Shown: in pieces, positions 32,701 to 46,035 of the stretch
How the letters are laid out: every line of letters begins with the position of its first letter
Numbering within the stretch: position 1 is the first letter of the stretch
NCBI GenBank assembly: GCA_040954595.2
Contig: CM082587.2
Span: 1,550,001-1,614,000, forward strand
Source: Balanoglossus misakiensis
Lineage: Eukaryota; Hemichordata
Direction: 5' to 3'
Length of the DNA: 64,000 nt
Notes under the pieces: model-generated
Seen by the model: only the letters and a program-made list of their open reading frames with translations
The model's database searches: none
Told to the model about the DNA's origin: nothing
Position numbers and translations under genes: made by a program

Positions 32701-35700
32701 ACAGTCGGCAAATTGAAAAGTAATGTTGCCTGGAAAATCTATAGAAAGCAGAGAACTGATCTTGACAAGTGCATTCATAGAGGCCACTTAAGGAAACATT
32801 GCCATACAGCACATTTTCCGTTCAGCATGACCTCAATTCTGATGAGAGAAAAATCCTGGCCAGAAGGGACAGTTCAATCAAACCTTCAGAGAAAAAAAAT
32901 CACAGCATCGTTTAACAAGAAAACTATGTTACTTTCAAGGGGGCTTCAATATAGTTCAGTCCAACCAACAGATACATATTTTTATACCAACAACATGACT
33001 TGATTTTGCACTATTTATTTCAAGCTAATATTCCTTGTCAGGCTTGCATACTGTCATGCAAATGGTTTTTTATATCGTCAGAGATTCTACGGATATCAGT
33101 CTATCTTTAGCAACAATAGAACACTCAAGATGGTGAACTGATGATCAAGCAAGGCGACCAGCCACCCACACAAGGCATTCTGATCGCGGAATTCCACACA
33201 AAAAAGAAGAACTGATTGTTAAGCTTCGAAAGTTACTGAACATGCTCACTAGTGTTATATTTTGATAGAATGATACATCAGCTTATGCAGATCGTGAATG
33301 AAAATGCAATAGTTTATTTTTATGTGAATTGAATTTGAAAATTATAATACCAATTCATGCAGCAAAGATGTCTACCCACAAAACCACCCTATCACATAAA
33401 GGTTTCCCTGAAATGCCAGACAATGTTGATTCTCATCGCAGAGATTTGACAAGCATTCACAATACCACACACTTTCTGCAAGCAGAAGCAAATTACTTTC
33501 TTTAATCCTGGTTTATAAGCATTGCCTCCTCCTTCGCTGTAATCAATTTCACAGAAACAAACTAAAACACTGTGACATGCTTGTTCAGTTCTATCAAACC
33601 AGTATACCGAAATAACAGATTAGAAAATCCCTGAGATTGCCCTGAGAAGTTAAAACCATGATGAGTTTGAATTTATTTCTTATACTTTGCAAGCAGCAAA
33701 TGAAAAAGAAACATAGTGATTTTTCTATGAATGACTTGTGAAATCATTTTTTATAAGCATTTCTTCGTGAAAAGTGTCTTGTTTTCTTTATATCTACCGC
33801 ACTTTGTGAAATATCTTACAATCATCATAAGGCTTGAGTCTATTTTTAAAATAAGTTAACCTGCTACGTCACTAAACCTTTGCCTGATAACATCTTCCTG
33901 ATGTACTCCAAAAGATTGATGATTCTGAAGCTAATATTTTTTGAAGCCAATAATTTATATCTAAGATATTAATTTTCAGTGATAACCTTTACATCTATGT
34001 ATTTTCCAAAACATTTTTTTATTAGAACTTTAATGGCGAATCTCGTGACGCAGATATGGAAATCAATTGGATACATAGAATCCAATTTCAGTAAAGTACA
34101 TCTTTGACTGACGACGGTTGTCATGAGAGAATTTACAAAGATATCGTGGTTTACAAGCCTTAAAAGCCTGCAATAAATCAGTCTAGATTGGGTACATCAG
34201 TGTTAAGTCTCTGTGTCTGAAATGATTCATTGTTTAACCTCTGACCTCTGGCAATCTCGGTTTCTGCACCATCCAATAGGGAGTTTACTGAGTGAAGATG
34301 TTCTGACCCACTAAGGTGTGTACATGTACTCACTGCCGTACAGCAAATATTTCTTAACATGTCACATCATGAAGAGAAGTCATAACTACGGTTGAGGACA
34401 CCAAATATGTGTTTTGCACATTGTGACAAAGTCAGCATGTAAACTCAACATTTTCTGCCTTCTGCCAGTGATAATATTGAGATTCTTTTCTCCAACTGCT
34501 ATGCTTGTAGTAACCAGACAGTTTAATATCCATCTAGTCATAAACCTTTTCTAACCAATGTAGATAATCACTATTTACAACTCAAGACTACCTCCATCTC
34601 AAATGGTAGGTTCCCAGTTCAATGCATTATTACTAAATCATAACTGTTTGTAATTTTCTACAGTCAGGATTCACATTGAATTACATTCATTACAGTATAA
34701 ATCATATTAGATGCATTTTGTATTAATAATGACAATTTCATGATTTGTAGCATATTAATATATTCTTAACAACTAAGAATGTGGAAAATTGTACGAAATT
34801 CTTTGATATGCTCATGGGCAAAAATCAATAAATTTACACAAAAATATTTCCCAGTATATTTAAAAGAAAATAAAAAAATTAAGAATGAATATAAAGATAC
34901 AAGTAATGTTCTATTCCTTGTACCATTTTCTTGTCTTTTTGCGTGTTTTTTATCTGGTTTCCCTGCAGTCAAACAGATCCAAATTGACATTTTTGCCACT
35001 GAAAAGGAAACCGGCCACTAAATCAATATCTCTGCCTACAATATTCTAATTTCCTTATCCTTAATACAATGCACATGCCAACATGAATACACACTGTTCT
35101 GTTATTTTTCAACTTTTCCCCCGCATTTTTAAGGCATACATCCAGTGCATGAATTGAGTACCAGTAATATTTCTGTTAAGAGAGTGACTATTTTCCAGGA
35201 AGCCATTTCTACAGAACACACTCAATTACAATCACAATCAGTCAGTCTTGTGTATTTAGACTGCCGTAAATAAGGACAGTCTGTCACTATCTCAAGTGAG
35301 CTTCTACCAATCTACTCTGTCACAAGGTTTTTGGGTTTTTATGGAAAAAATTTTAATGGCCACAGAGTGATCATATTACAGCTGGAAATGTGTTTTTGCC
35401 AGCGAGGTCTTCATTTTGATAATGGTTGCCCGATAGGCCTTTAGATTGTCCTGGTGTGAATACGGGTTTCGCTAATCACTGAGAATGAGAGCAGTTCTCA
35501 AGGCTATTGTAGAGATTGCTGAATGCTCCCCATTTTTTTATATTTATTTGTGGTCAAACATAAATTTAATCATCCTACCCCACCATCATAATGTGAAAAA
35601 AAAATTAAAATATCCCTCCCGCAAAAAAAATAACGAAAAAAGAAGACCACTCTCTGATAATATATATCACAAATTATTTCTGTTTTAAATTATTAATTCT

Positions 35701-38700
35701 GCCATCTATTAATGTCCTTCAAAATTGCTTCTAAATACAGATCAATCAAGCTTTCATTGATGTTGTGCTCACAAAAAATTAATTGGATATAATACTTGGG
35801 GAGAATTGAAATTTCAGTCGGTTAAAATGCTGTGTCTTTTTGAGGGATGGGAGATTCTCTGGTTTCTGAGCCTGGTACGTAAACATGGGGCCTCACCATT
35901 CATTACCAGTTTGGCTGTTACTAAGGAATCTCAGAAAAGCTGCAGGAAATTGCTTTGGGTCCGATGATGTTAATTCACTTTGTGCAATGACACGAACATT
36001 GCCAGGAAAAAAATTCTGTCGGTTTACATGGACACCATTTCCATACCAACTGAACACCAACCTTCAGAAATAGAGGAGTGATTGAATACAAACCAAAAAT
36101 TTTAAATTCCTGAAATTCCACTTTTTAGATGACAAATCTGATTGGTTTGCTAACGTTGCGGTATATTCAATTGGAAACTTTCTCCGCATTTTTTTCCCGT
36201 TCCCAGAGCGAACACACAATGAAGTGTATTTCCCAGGGTGTCAGATTTTGACCCAGCTATGTGTGAATGAAAGAGGTTGATGAACGATACATACCCGTCC
36301 AGCCAATCTGATGTACCAGTGATCATCTCTGACACACTGTCTACCACGCCACTCAGAGTTTCCTGAGCTCGCTCCCCGATTTTGCGGACTGTGTCAGCGA
36401 TACTACCGAAGCGATCTTCAGAGTCTGACATCATGTCCAAGTTCAAAAGGCTGGGCTAGCTGCGCTCACATTAAAAAAGACCCTCACTCAAAGTCAGCCA
36501 GTCCCGCACACACCGCTACATTGGAAGAATTGATACACACTGAGTCTTTGCCATCCCTATACCTGACCCCAATGACATCATAGCGCAGGAGCAATCCATT
36601 CTGAAGTCAGGGAGACGCAGAAAATCGACGCAAACCACCCAGAGGGGAAAAACACCTCAATAAAATTAAACTCTAATGTAATTTTCTTTACATTAAGATA
36701 ATGACTGTGAATCAATGTCATTTGTCACCATGGTAACTGCTTAACATATTACGGTCTAAAAATCAATGAATTAATGAAGACCAGAGGGATTTTTTGTTTG
36801 CTATGCACTCTGTATAATCTCATATTTCAATGTAAATTTTGTTCTGCGTTCATTATGTTTGATCACAATGGACTTGCTTCCAGTATTGGGTAGTTGTCAT
36901 TTCTGGTACAGATTCGTTACAAACTTAACACAGGGCATATGTAGTAATGAATACATAGGTGTACCTCAATGTTTTTCTTAATGATTAGAGTGGGCCCGCA
37001 AAATGCACATTTATGAAATTTGATGTTTGGGTATAGGTCTTTCAACATTTAAAACTGTCACGACAGAGGACAGCATGTTCCTAATACATGTCACCACTGT
37101 GATATTGCTACACTTTCATCAACTAAGTCCATGGGTGTGATTCAATTTCCTCCACAACCTAACATTGAATTTCAGCACAGATGACCACAATTGCTGGAGA
37201 TTTTGGACAAAGAAATTGTAGCTGTACGCAGCTGGCATTTCTCCACTTTCAATTCACTAGATGAGGACCAGCTTTGGTGGTGATAAAATTATTCCACTGC
37301 GAATAGTAAAACATTTATTTTATTGCAGTTATTTAAGATCAAAGTGTAATTAATTTGTAATGAATCAACAATCACAGAAGTTACAGACAAACACTCATTT
37401 TCAAGATGAATGAAAACATCTGAATATACTGTTTCAACAAGGATTATTTGCACAATTTGAATGTCAAAAATGGGGAAGAGTCTAATGCATTATTTCTTCA
37501 CATGCACCGTTTGCTTGTGTTTTTTGTTTTCTTTTTCTTCCCCATCGACTCTTTTTAATTTCAGCGTCGGTGTTTTACAGTCAGAGAACTTGTTTTTTCC
37601 TCTCTGTCACAACAATCAGTACATGATTCCAAATCACCATGACAACATCATGCTCCTTCAATTTCTGTGTTCCCCCGAAAGAAAATTGAAGAAAAACGTA
37701 TCAGATTTTTTGACATATCAGATTTCTGAGTGGGTTGTCTTCGTGGGAACTTACTAGTATTAGAAAATCTTCTGTAACAGCTTTGTTACTGTAGCATTTG
37801 GTCAACATGAAGCAATTTGGTTTCAACCTGGAATATGCTTTAAACATTTATAGTAGACGAACAATTTCAAACTTAGCTGTTTTATCCTCCATGAGTCATT
37901 TGACAGAATTTCCATCTCTAATCTGGCAATAACTCTCTACATGGAAAGTACAAACGCTCAGGTAAATGAACTGGTCTAGCTTTTCCACTCAGTTGGATTT
38001 ACAGAAGACATCTGTTTCTGACAAACATGTATCAGCACTTTGATTTAATACTTGTGTGAGCATGGTCACGTATCACCAAGATAATTCGAAGGCCTCAACA
38101 AAGTAAGCAGAGCTTGAAGTCCATCCATGTACTGTATTGTGTTAGAGTTTCTTGTATTACATTGTATTCAGAACTGAGCTGCAAGTTGGGTGCAATATAT
38201 TTACGATACAATACAATGCAGTACAATACTATACAATACACAATTTTGAGAAATTCTTCTTATTGATGAGGATAAAGTCCAGCTGAATAATGAGGACAAA
38301 TTCCCATATTTCTGAGACATTGTTATGAAAAGAAATCACAGACTTTGAATAAACATACAGCAGATCTTTTAGTTGCTTTTTCAATATCATGTTGTTGGGT
38401 GAAGTAGTCAGCTATGATTCACCGCTAGTCATGCAAAGTAGAGATCTGTTTTGAAGAATATATCCACACTTCTACGGTCGTCAGGTTCAGACATGGAGGG
38501 TACAACTGGGTGATTTCAGTCTGAGCTTTATCAGAAAATTTTCAGCAATGTAGCCAGTTTTGATTTCTGAACATAGAGTACCATTATGATCTGTGAAAAA
38601 TACTTCTCAGTATTAGAAATGGTTGTTTCAGTGCGTAGAAAATGGTCTGCTCTTTTGTAGACAATCCAATGCTTTCTGACAACGATTCTCAATGTGATAT

Positions 38701-41700
38701 GTTTCAAGTAGTCATTTAGTACAACATTCTCACTCCAATCTCGGAGACTAATCTAAAATCGGCAGCATTTACAAGAGAGATGGCTTCGCGATAATGACAA
38801 GGTGATCAGAATACAGTCTATGTAGTCTTGCACATCCCCTGATCTCAGCGACCTTGTCAAAGTATCTTCCTGATTATTCAAGTTATCTCAAAAAAGGCAA
38901 TTTCCTTGCCGTGGAAATTCTTTTTTATTTACCGACACTGGTCTGCAGTAATCTTTACAGGGAATTCAAAGATGGAGAATAACAACCTACTGAATATTTT
39001 ATGGCATGGAGACCATTACACTGTTGTAAATTGGCTGGGCACTTTTTGATCAAATACTTGGTTTGGTGAATCATTCACAGAATACTCAACTAGCAAAATT
39101 ACATCGCAGACACAGAGAGGAGAAATAACTGGTCTACATACATGAAATTTGTGCACAAACACCGACCTTAATGCACTCTGATGAAATCATTAAATCACAA
39201 GAAAACCAGAAGAAAAAGAATGTTATTATCTAAACATTACTTTTGAAGTCAATTTATTTCACTAAGGAGAAGATATTGCTAATTTTATATAATGACCTCA
39301 TTTGGCAGCTGTCGGCCTGCAGTCAGCTGTAATTTGAGTGTGTAACCATGGCAACATCCGGTTTGCAGGATGTTGTCAAGATAACATGTACTGCTTTCAT
39401 TTCAGTTTAATTTCTAAAAGAACTGTTTAGTCTTCTCGTTTTTTATTTCAAGCTGTCTATCAATTACAACTGAGGAAAGATTTCTCCGTGGACTTACAGG
39501 CAAGACTCGGGTTGTGAGCTCGAAGAAAAACAGTTACTGCAATTACTATCTTCTCAACACACAGCCAAAGAATAACCCTGCTGGCTCTTAGCAACTGCCA
39601 TTTTTATTTTCAGATGTTTCATTGGAATCTCAAGGAAATATGTGGATGCTGATCTTTTAATCCTTGAAATATATTGTATATGCATTAAATAAATGAAATA
39701 TCTCAAAGGGCAAAGGAAATGAAACTGACCTAGGCAGAAACTTAATACTGTTGTATGTAGCTTTCACACTCCATGTTAATTCATTTAAAATTTCAAGAAT
39801 TTTCCAACTCGAATTCATCTGGCTCAAATATATATCCCACTCTGTTTACTCAATTAGTATTGAAAATGTGATCTTCATGGTGTAAAAGGACATATAAACT
39901 TGCGATCTGGTTGTTGCTGGGCAGCCCAACAATCTTTCAGTATGGCATATCACGTCTTATTTTTTTGTACAGGATATGCTTCCATTAGCTTCCATCAGCA
40001 TGTCAGGCAAAAAATTAGAAATCTCTAACACCAATATTTGCGCACACAGGCACAGTTCACTCCATAAATCACAAAAATGTGTTAGCGTATATGGAGGACA
40101 TCTTTGAGTCATGTCATGTGACATGTACTGACCAATCAGGATTGGCTGTCTGTCATGTGACCTCTCAACCAATCAATGCACTCCAAATTGAGAGAGAGAG
40201 ACAGAGAGAGAGGAGAAGTGCACAAAATATGCTGTGGTGTTGTGTGTTATGATTTTCAATGAAAGAATATAATGCATTTGTTCCAACGAGTCATAAATCT
40301 CAGCAAATGTTGGACTAAAAGCTTGACTAGGATAACACATGCCCTCAAGGGCATAAAATCAGAAGTCCATTTTATAACACCGGAATCACTTGTATCAGAG
40401 TCTATGAGATCTTGGGCTCCTCGTTGTCTGAAAAACAATTTTCCTTCAAGACGCAGACAGAATGAAATATTTCAAATTAACCTGACTGCAGTCAGCATTA
40501 ATAGCTTGGGTCAACAACCTGCCTATAATGAGGAATTTACAGGATGGCGTAACTTTTTTGCTTTTTTACAGAACCTGTATGTGAATAAATGCAAATTATA
40601 ACATCCAGTGGCAACTGTGACAATTAAACAATTGCTCTGTCTGTCTGTACCTGATTTAGAGTGGAGATGGGTAAACAGTCCACAAATTCTTGAGAAAATA
40701 GTGTGAATATGTCTGTATCTGTGTGTCCTTGTTTACGTGTATAAATGTTGAGAATTGAACTTGAAATTATCTATGCTCTGGTATGTGCAAATGAGAAAAG
40801 GCCATCACTTCACACCCCTGTCCATTAAAGTACTGCCATGATTGTCTGACATACATAGGTCGATATTTTTCTCTTCTAATGCAGAGAAAATTCCTAATGA
40901 GTTTGACTCTTTCAATGCAGTTCACTACGAGACACATCAATAGAACTGCTGGACCCGTAAACGCATGGGAATTGAGGCCATGGGTTTAAATAACAGGCGA
41001 TCGGAAAAGATTGTCAGAGAAAATCTTCAGATGTTGAATACTCTGAGGTCTGAATAAGATCAAAGGATATCAAAAACTCATACGCAGAGATAGAAATGAA
41101 TAGATCATATCATCTGTATCAAATGATGGCAAAGGATGTACACACAATGCTTTGACTTCACTCACTGCATTCTTACCACCACAAGGGGTACATACGTCAT
41201 TTGTGAATTATTCTCATCGAGGCAAATATTTTTCAGCCAAGATTTAAGAATCCCTGTATATTTGCAGTCCCTCCATTTTTATGGCACAAACATTAATCCA
41301 AATTGTTTGACAATAAACGTTTTATGTTGGCCTATTTCAGTAATATTAAAAACCAAATCAAAGAAGATGCATTTTCTTATTTATGAAGTTGGCAAATTTG
41401 AAATCAATTGTGGCATGGTGAGACTAAGGCTATAACAATGCAATTCATTTTATTGTCAATAAAATTGTCATCCACTGGCAGCTGAACCCTTTTGCTGCCA
41501 TGGTTTGGTCCATATCACATTGAGAGATATTTTTCATTTATTTCAAGGACAATAGTAAGCACCATGTATATAGAAAGATGAGGATTTGGCTTAAGTTGAG
41601 CTGAAATTTGAAAATAAATCAATGTAGAAATTGTATCTCAATTATAGGCTTTATCTTGGGTTTTATAGAGCCTGCCTTGACCTCATTTGACCTGAACTTT

Positions 41701-44700
41701 ATCTCGTCGCTTCAAAAATGCACACGATCTTCACAACACCCAAATACATTGAGATCGATGCTGTCACTTCCAATGAACCTGATTAACATGTTACCATGCC
41801 AACACAGCCTTGCTGAATACTGATGTGAAATAGGATCTGGGAGTCTTCATGTATGCCAGGCTGATGTTCGAGCGCCCTCTTCAGTCGATAGCTGCAAACT
41901 CTGATATGATGGCCGTGCCACGCGTTTGGTTTACTTACCTGGTCTTGACATGGCATTGTACATTTCAAAATTCCACTTTTTTCTTACTTCAACATTTTTC
42001 AAACAATTTTCCTTTGCTTGGAAATCGTACAAGGTGCAGGGATTGTCTTTAATAAAATAAAATACTGGCGCTGGGTTTGCTGAATCATTTTAACCACTGT
42101 GATGTACAGCAGTTTTCGGTGGGTTGGAACTTGGTTTTCAGACACAAACACATATTGTGTGATTGGACAGATAAGATTAATACAGTGGACAGACATGTGA
42201 AACACACAGCTGTGAGGAACAAAGTCAATTTGGAACAGACACTTGAATATGAAATAATTTTTAGATGTGGTGGTATATACTGGTTGGTAAGTGGAAAGGT
42301 TGTCAGAATGCATCTCACATCTCAAATGTCAAAATGGTCATTGTAAACACTGACTCAAGCCACATCAAACTTATAAACTGTGTAAAACTTACTTGTACCA
42401 GCAGTAACCAGCAATTATCAAGCCAATGACGCCAAGGGCACTGCAACATATAACGATTACTGCAACACAATACACACAATAAGTAAGTTAGCGATGCAAA
42501 GAGTTTTTAATAAAGATGCATGTAACTTTGTCACCTATTTTCATCATTATCTGGGTACTTTTTTAACTTTTCATCTATTCTCAGACTTGACTTTTATACA
42601 AGGGTGGGGTTTTAATACTGCTATGAAAGAATTACTACAGTACATTATATATATATTGCCTGACTATGGTGCTCTCATTTGGTCTCCCCCTCGATCACAC
42701 ACAACCAGTTCCTTACCCAAAAACAGGAAATTACTGATATCGGTGTCTCCCTTTTCTTCAACTGTCGGGGCACTTTGTTTGGCATGTTGTGAATTCTCTT
42801 GGTCCGTGTGGGTCTGTGCTGCGGCTTGCACTTCAGCGGTATCAGCTGCTCCATTCACTTGCGATTCCTGGTGTTGCTTCTCTTGAACTTCTATACTAAT
42901 ATCTGTCTTCTGAGTATCTGTAACAATAACATGGCTACCCTCAGTGTGCGAATTCTTTCAGTTTACAATCACAGAGACAAGGACATAAATCTTGTTATTT
43001 GCCTTTTCCTCTGGCATTGGTAATATGTCTTCGAAATTCACAGCAAAGGTCATTATCTAGATGCATTCTCTCGATCTCATTACTTTCTGTTTCCTTCTAA
43101 TTAGAAGTGATAACACCGTGAAATGTCAGGATGTCACTGGTAAATATCATCTGCCATACATGTAGAGTACATTAGAAAAACAATCAATTTGAAAGCAATT
43201 TTTTTTTTATTTCGAAGGCAGGATGATACAACTCAGAAATTGCGTGGGTTCATCCATGAAATGATACTCATGGTCTACTTATGAAAGGAAAACTCAGCTT
43301 TAAAATTGCGGTCAATTTTCTGGCAAATGAGCTTGATATAATACCATACTGATTTACAGCCCAGGACTCCAATTTCAACCCACTAATTCATTTATCACAA
43401 AGTGAATTTAACATCAGATGATATAGGTTTAATATCGGATGATATCATTGGAGTTTTTACAGCTCCAGTACATGTATGTTTATACACAGAGGTTCGACAT
43501 ACAACATGTCATACATGACAATCACATGACTGCTAAAAAACCAATCAGCATCATCTTACCTCCCCCAGCTGTATCTGATGTTATATGGGCCCTTGCAACA
43601 AGTGTGTCTATTTCATCATCAGCTACGACTTTTCCTGCAAGATAAAAAAGAAAGAAAACGTTTTAACAAAGGTTTCATTAAACTGATATTTTGATCTCAA
43701 AGTCATACAACCTGTTTTCAGAAATGAGAGCAAAATTAATACCATCATCATTTCCTTGATTTGAATTCGATGACTCTTTTAATATTAAAAGATTGAAATT
43801 TGGAGTATTGAGTCTGAAATGTGTAGGATTACAGAAGTAAACTGTACAAAATGGGCCAATATTTTGACATTCAAAACGGCTGCCAACTATAATCATTTCT
43901 TTTTTACCGAATTCTCTTATCAACCTGACCTCATTTAAAGATTAATACACAAAAGAGGGCTTTGCAAATAATGAAAATGCTTTGATAACTGTTGTAAAGA
44001 CATTCTTTTCTTTGGTAGTTTTGACCTGAGAATAGCCTTGATCTGATATTCCACAGAAAAAGACAGTACACTTGAAATGACAACAAAACCCTGCGCGCTG
44101 AACAGACCTTAGCTGAACGCAATTATGTTTAGTTTGCAAAAAATGACATGCATACCTTCACAACAATAAACCCCACTTCAAACATATGTTACCAATTTTT
44201 AATCCCCTATAAGCTGTTCTGTCCAACCACTTCCTACCTAAAAATATCATCAATATATTTCTGCGCATAGCACATATCATATCAGCATGGACAAATCTGG
44301 AGAATCATGATTTTATTTGTGGTTTCAAAACATCCGAAACACTACCAGCAATATAATTTTAGAAAGAAGGAATTACTTCATGCATGATATTGTTATTCTC
44401 TCTATACCGGAACAGACAAGGCTGTAACTACATGGCAATGCATGACATCATCAGTAACCATAGCAACAGAAATATATGAACATATGACACTATTATTTTA
44501 ATATACCTCAAACAACCATGGTCATTGAGTCATGATTTTTTTGCTTAGATTTTGCCGCATAGTGAAATAATAATTTTAATGTATGACGATATCATTTTAT
44601 CATTTTGTAACTTATGCTGGAGAAACTCCAGCACACTTTTCTGCAGACACCAACTACGATACTGAACACTTGTTACAGGTTGTTGGGAAAGTATACTCTC

Positions 44701-45183
44701 TCCTGTTAGAACACAAACTGTCCAACTTTATCAGAAAGGAGTTGGGAAGACACACTGCATTTATCTCAAGTTGATCTGTGAATGATATTGGATGTGTACT
44801 TTCTAAGTGAAATAGGATAGCTGTTCAATTCTGCACTAAACAGTGAATCATGATACAGTGTTGTATCAAATAATTACATGTACACTGACTACTGGTTCAT
44901 GTGTCACACTTGAAGGAGGGTTAAAGCATTGCGCAAACTTGATTAGAAAGTAGACAATAACAGATTAAAGGGGAGAAGGGTTAGGGGGATGTGACACTAC
45001 CCCAATGTGATTGATACCTGGGTGTTACACAGTAATCCTTTTAACATGTTACTGTTAATTTGTACCTGTTTCATCTTGTTGTGCTGCAGCCCTCACGTAC
45101 ACTGGTCCCTGGCTTGACAGCGACACGAGCAGAACTAAGACCAGCGAGAATAACATGATGGTGACAGAATGTAGATAAACCAT
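23688..45183 (-). CDS. NPDC1: NPDC1 (neural proliferation differentiation and control 1) homologue
   Basis: Eight exons: 45066-45183, 43560-43634, 42717-42917, 42393-42459, 24567-24654, 24263-24342, 24038-24140 and 23688-23774. They join in phase to 272 codons plus stop. Order: signal peptide (res. 1-25), Glu/Gln/Ala-rich extracellular part (to 131), transmembrane helix VIVICCSALGVIGLIIAGYC (132-151), then a cytoplasmic tail. The tail carries the family signatures KLAQSAQMYHYQHQKQQM, an acidic SDDDSEEENEEGDYTVYECPGLAP, and NPLF near the end. Human NPDC1 is about 325 aa with the same tail. Family knowledge: NPDC1 is a neuronal type I membrane protein linked to vesicles and growth control; the nematode homologue CAB-1 binds the AEX-3 synaptic regulator. 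Introns total about 20 kb, the largest (18 kb) directly after the transmembrane exon. Alternative ends are listed separately. The ATG context is AAAATGG. Confidence 0.93.
24038..24140 (-). CDS. NPDC1: NPDC1 exon 7
   Basis: Acceptor CAACCAACAG, donor GTATGT; phase 2 to 0. Acidic run, then EGDYTVYECPGLAP, the strongest diagnostic match to vertebrate NPDC1. Confidence 0.95.
24263..24342 (-). CDS. NPDC1: NPDC1 exon 6
   Basis: Acceptor CTTTCAG, donor GTAAAA; phase 0 to 2. It encodes LAQSAQMYHYQHQKQQM, almost identical to the vertebrate segment. Confidence 0.95.
24419..24436. repeat. CA dinucleotide repeat
   Basis: Nine CA units within the intron between NPDC1 exons 5 and 6. Confidence 0.9.
24567..24654 (-). 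CDS. NPDC1: NPDC1 exon 5 (start of cytoplasmic tail)
   Basis: Acceptor TTTTCAG, donor GTGAGT; phase 2 to 0. It encodes LHQSAKAAGEADYPAYGVTG, where ADY resembles the juxtamembrane part of vertebrate NPDC1. Both the transmembrane exon and the 36.4-kb alternative first exon can join it in frame. Confidence 0.88.
27869..27956 (-). CDS. NPDC1: Candidate alternative last exon of NPDC1
   Basis: After the acceptor GTTTCATAG, an 88-base exon in phase 2 encodes QKEEKTSALQNPLFWDV followed by a short tail and TGA at 27869-27871. Phase 2 is what both the transmembrane exon (42393) and the alternative first exon (36295) supply. The NPLF motif repeats the one in the ordinary last exon. ATTAAA, a variant poly(A) signal, lies at 27593-27598 on this strand. 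Using it would give a membrane protein with a very short tail that lacks the MYHYQHQ and YECPGLAP segments. No transcript evidence is available here. Confidence 0.4.
29378..29425 (-). CDS. NPDC1: Possible 48-nt cassette exon of NPDC1
   Basis: Flanked by the acceptor ATCTCTTCAG and a consensus donor GTAAGT. Its length is 16 codons, so phase 2 in gives phase 2 out. In that frame it is stop-free and reads YCSTEIYKLLHPSER, which would extend the juxtamembrane region. It also stays open in phase 1, so the evidence is weak. Confidence 0.25.
36295..36434 (-). CDS. NPDC1: Candidate alternative first exon of NPDC1 (no signal peptide)
   Basis: The ATG at 36434 (second ATG at 36431) opens 46 codons, with an in-frame TAG a few codons upstream. 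The exon ends at GG|GTATGT in phase 2. That is exactly the phase needed by NPDC1 exon 5 at 24654. The encoded start, MMSDSEDRFGSIADTVRKI, is charged and amphipathic with no signal peptide, so the 165-aa product would be a soluble, tail-only isoform. The acceptor-like TCAG before the ACTCTG would give phase 1, so it does not fit as an internal exon after the transmembrane exon. A separate short gene is the alternative. Confidence 0.55.
42393..42459 (-). CDS. NPDC1: NPDC1 exon 4 (transmembrane)
   Basis: Acceptor TGTTGCAG, donor GTAAGT; phase 1 to 2. It encodes the single membrane helix VIVICCSALGVIGLIIAGYC and the stop-transfer WYK. Confidence 0.92.
42717..42917 (-). CDS. NPDC1: NPDC1 exon 3 (ectodomain)
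   Basis: Acceptor TGTTACAG, donor GTAAGG; phase 1 to 1, 67 codons. Low-complexity, Gln/Glu/Ala/His-rich extracellular segment with no cysteines, ending DISNFLFL just before the membrane. Confidence 0.85.
43560..43634 (-). CDS. NPDC1: NPDC1 exon 2 (ectodomain)
   Basis: Acceptor TATCTTGCAG, donor GTAAGA; phase 1 to 1, 25 codons. It encodes KVVADDEIDTLVARAHITSD. Confidence 0.82.
45066..45183 (-). CDS. NPDC1: NPDC1 exon 1 (signal peptide)
   Basis: The ATG at 45183 has a strong context (AAAATGG). It encodes a signal peptide with core IMLFSLVLVLLVSLSS and ends in phase 1 at a GTACAA donor, matching exon 2. CpG dinucleotides are more frequent upstream (45190-45360), as expected at a promoter. Confidence 0.82.
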
Positions 45184-45987
45184 TTTCCGTCTAGGACATC
45201 ATTTGATGTCAATCACACATACAATCCACGCGGTACGGAACAGAGAACCGGGAAAACGCTTTGGAAAATATGTCACGGAGATTGATCGGAACCAAAATCG
45301 ACATGGACGGCAACAAACCGCTATTGTTGGACCTTAGGTAACAGCTGTGGTCGTACACATGGAATCGTTAATTTCCCATCAGAGGGGGTTACAGCGTACA
45401 CCTGGAGTGGACCTTTCAGAATGGGACATTCCATGAGCAACACCGATTACTTTAATTCACAATTTCCAGCTAACATTTAAGAAAAATTTACAAATTGGTA
45501 TTTCTACTTCAATTACTCTGAACTTGTCTGATGAACAGGTGAACCCACATACACCTCTACAAAAATACAAAAGTCCAACGTCATTGATACCAACGCGCGG
45601 CAGGACGAGGAAAAGCTGAAATTTCCGTCTTCCTATTTATGACGACAATTATCATGTTATTACTGGTACTTAACAACTGGATTTGGAGGAATTAGTGACT
45701 CGGTGATGTCCAGCCTTATTCAAAGAAGTGAACTTGCAGAGCTGCTGTTTCTATAACAACCCCTCCCCCATCTCTCATATACAATGAATTTTGTACTCAA
45801 AAATGTAAAAATAGTTCTTGTTTTCTCCTCTACTCGAATATTTTCAGTAAGACCTCACCAATAGAGGTGAACACAGCTCAATACTTGTACCTTTCAGAAA
45901 ATTTGTTAACAAAGCTCAAAGTTATCAATAATGAATGAACTATTTTAAGTCGCTTCCGTTTATTGATTAACTACCAATACAGCTTAC

Positions 45988-46035
45988 CTGGATACTTAAA
46001 AGTACATGACAATTCAAGAGAGCTAAGTTTCAACT
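45988..46035 (-). other. Possible 48-nt phase 1 exon
   Basis: Acceptor CAGCTCTCACAG and donor CAG|GTAAGC surround 48 bases that are open only in phase 1 (LKLSSLELSCTFKYP). It lies between the 62-kb signal-peptide exon and NPDC1 exon 2, both phase 1. It may be a chance pair of splice sites. Confidence 0.18.

Larger units (their letters stand above)
24655..42392. other. Large NPDC1 intron (about 18 kb)
   Basis: Apart from the alternative exons listed at 27869, 29378 and 36295 I see no coding exons that I can support. It is AT-rich and has several X-box-like motifs (26268, 28958, 30133, 36724, 39342, 41790) and a GA-rich run near 40190-40213. Confidence 0.6.

Noticed and set aside
42494-42886. 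130-codon + strand ORF
   Set aside because: It is the antisense shadow of NPDC1 exon 3 and its flanking intron.
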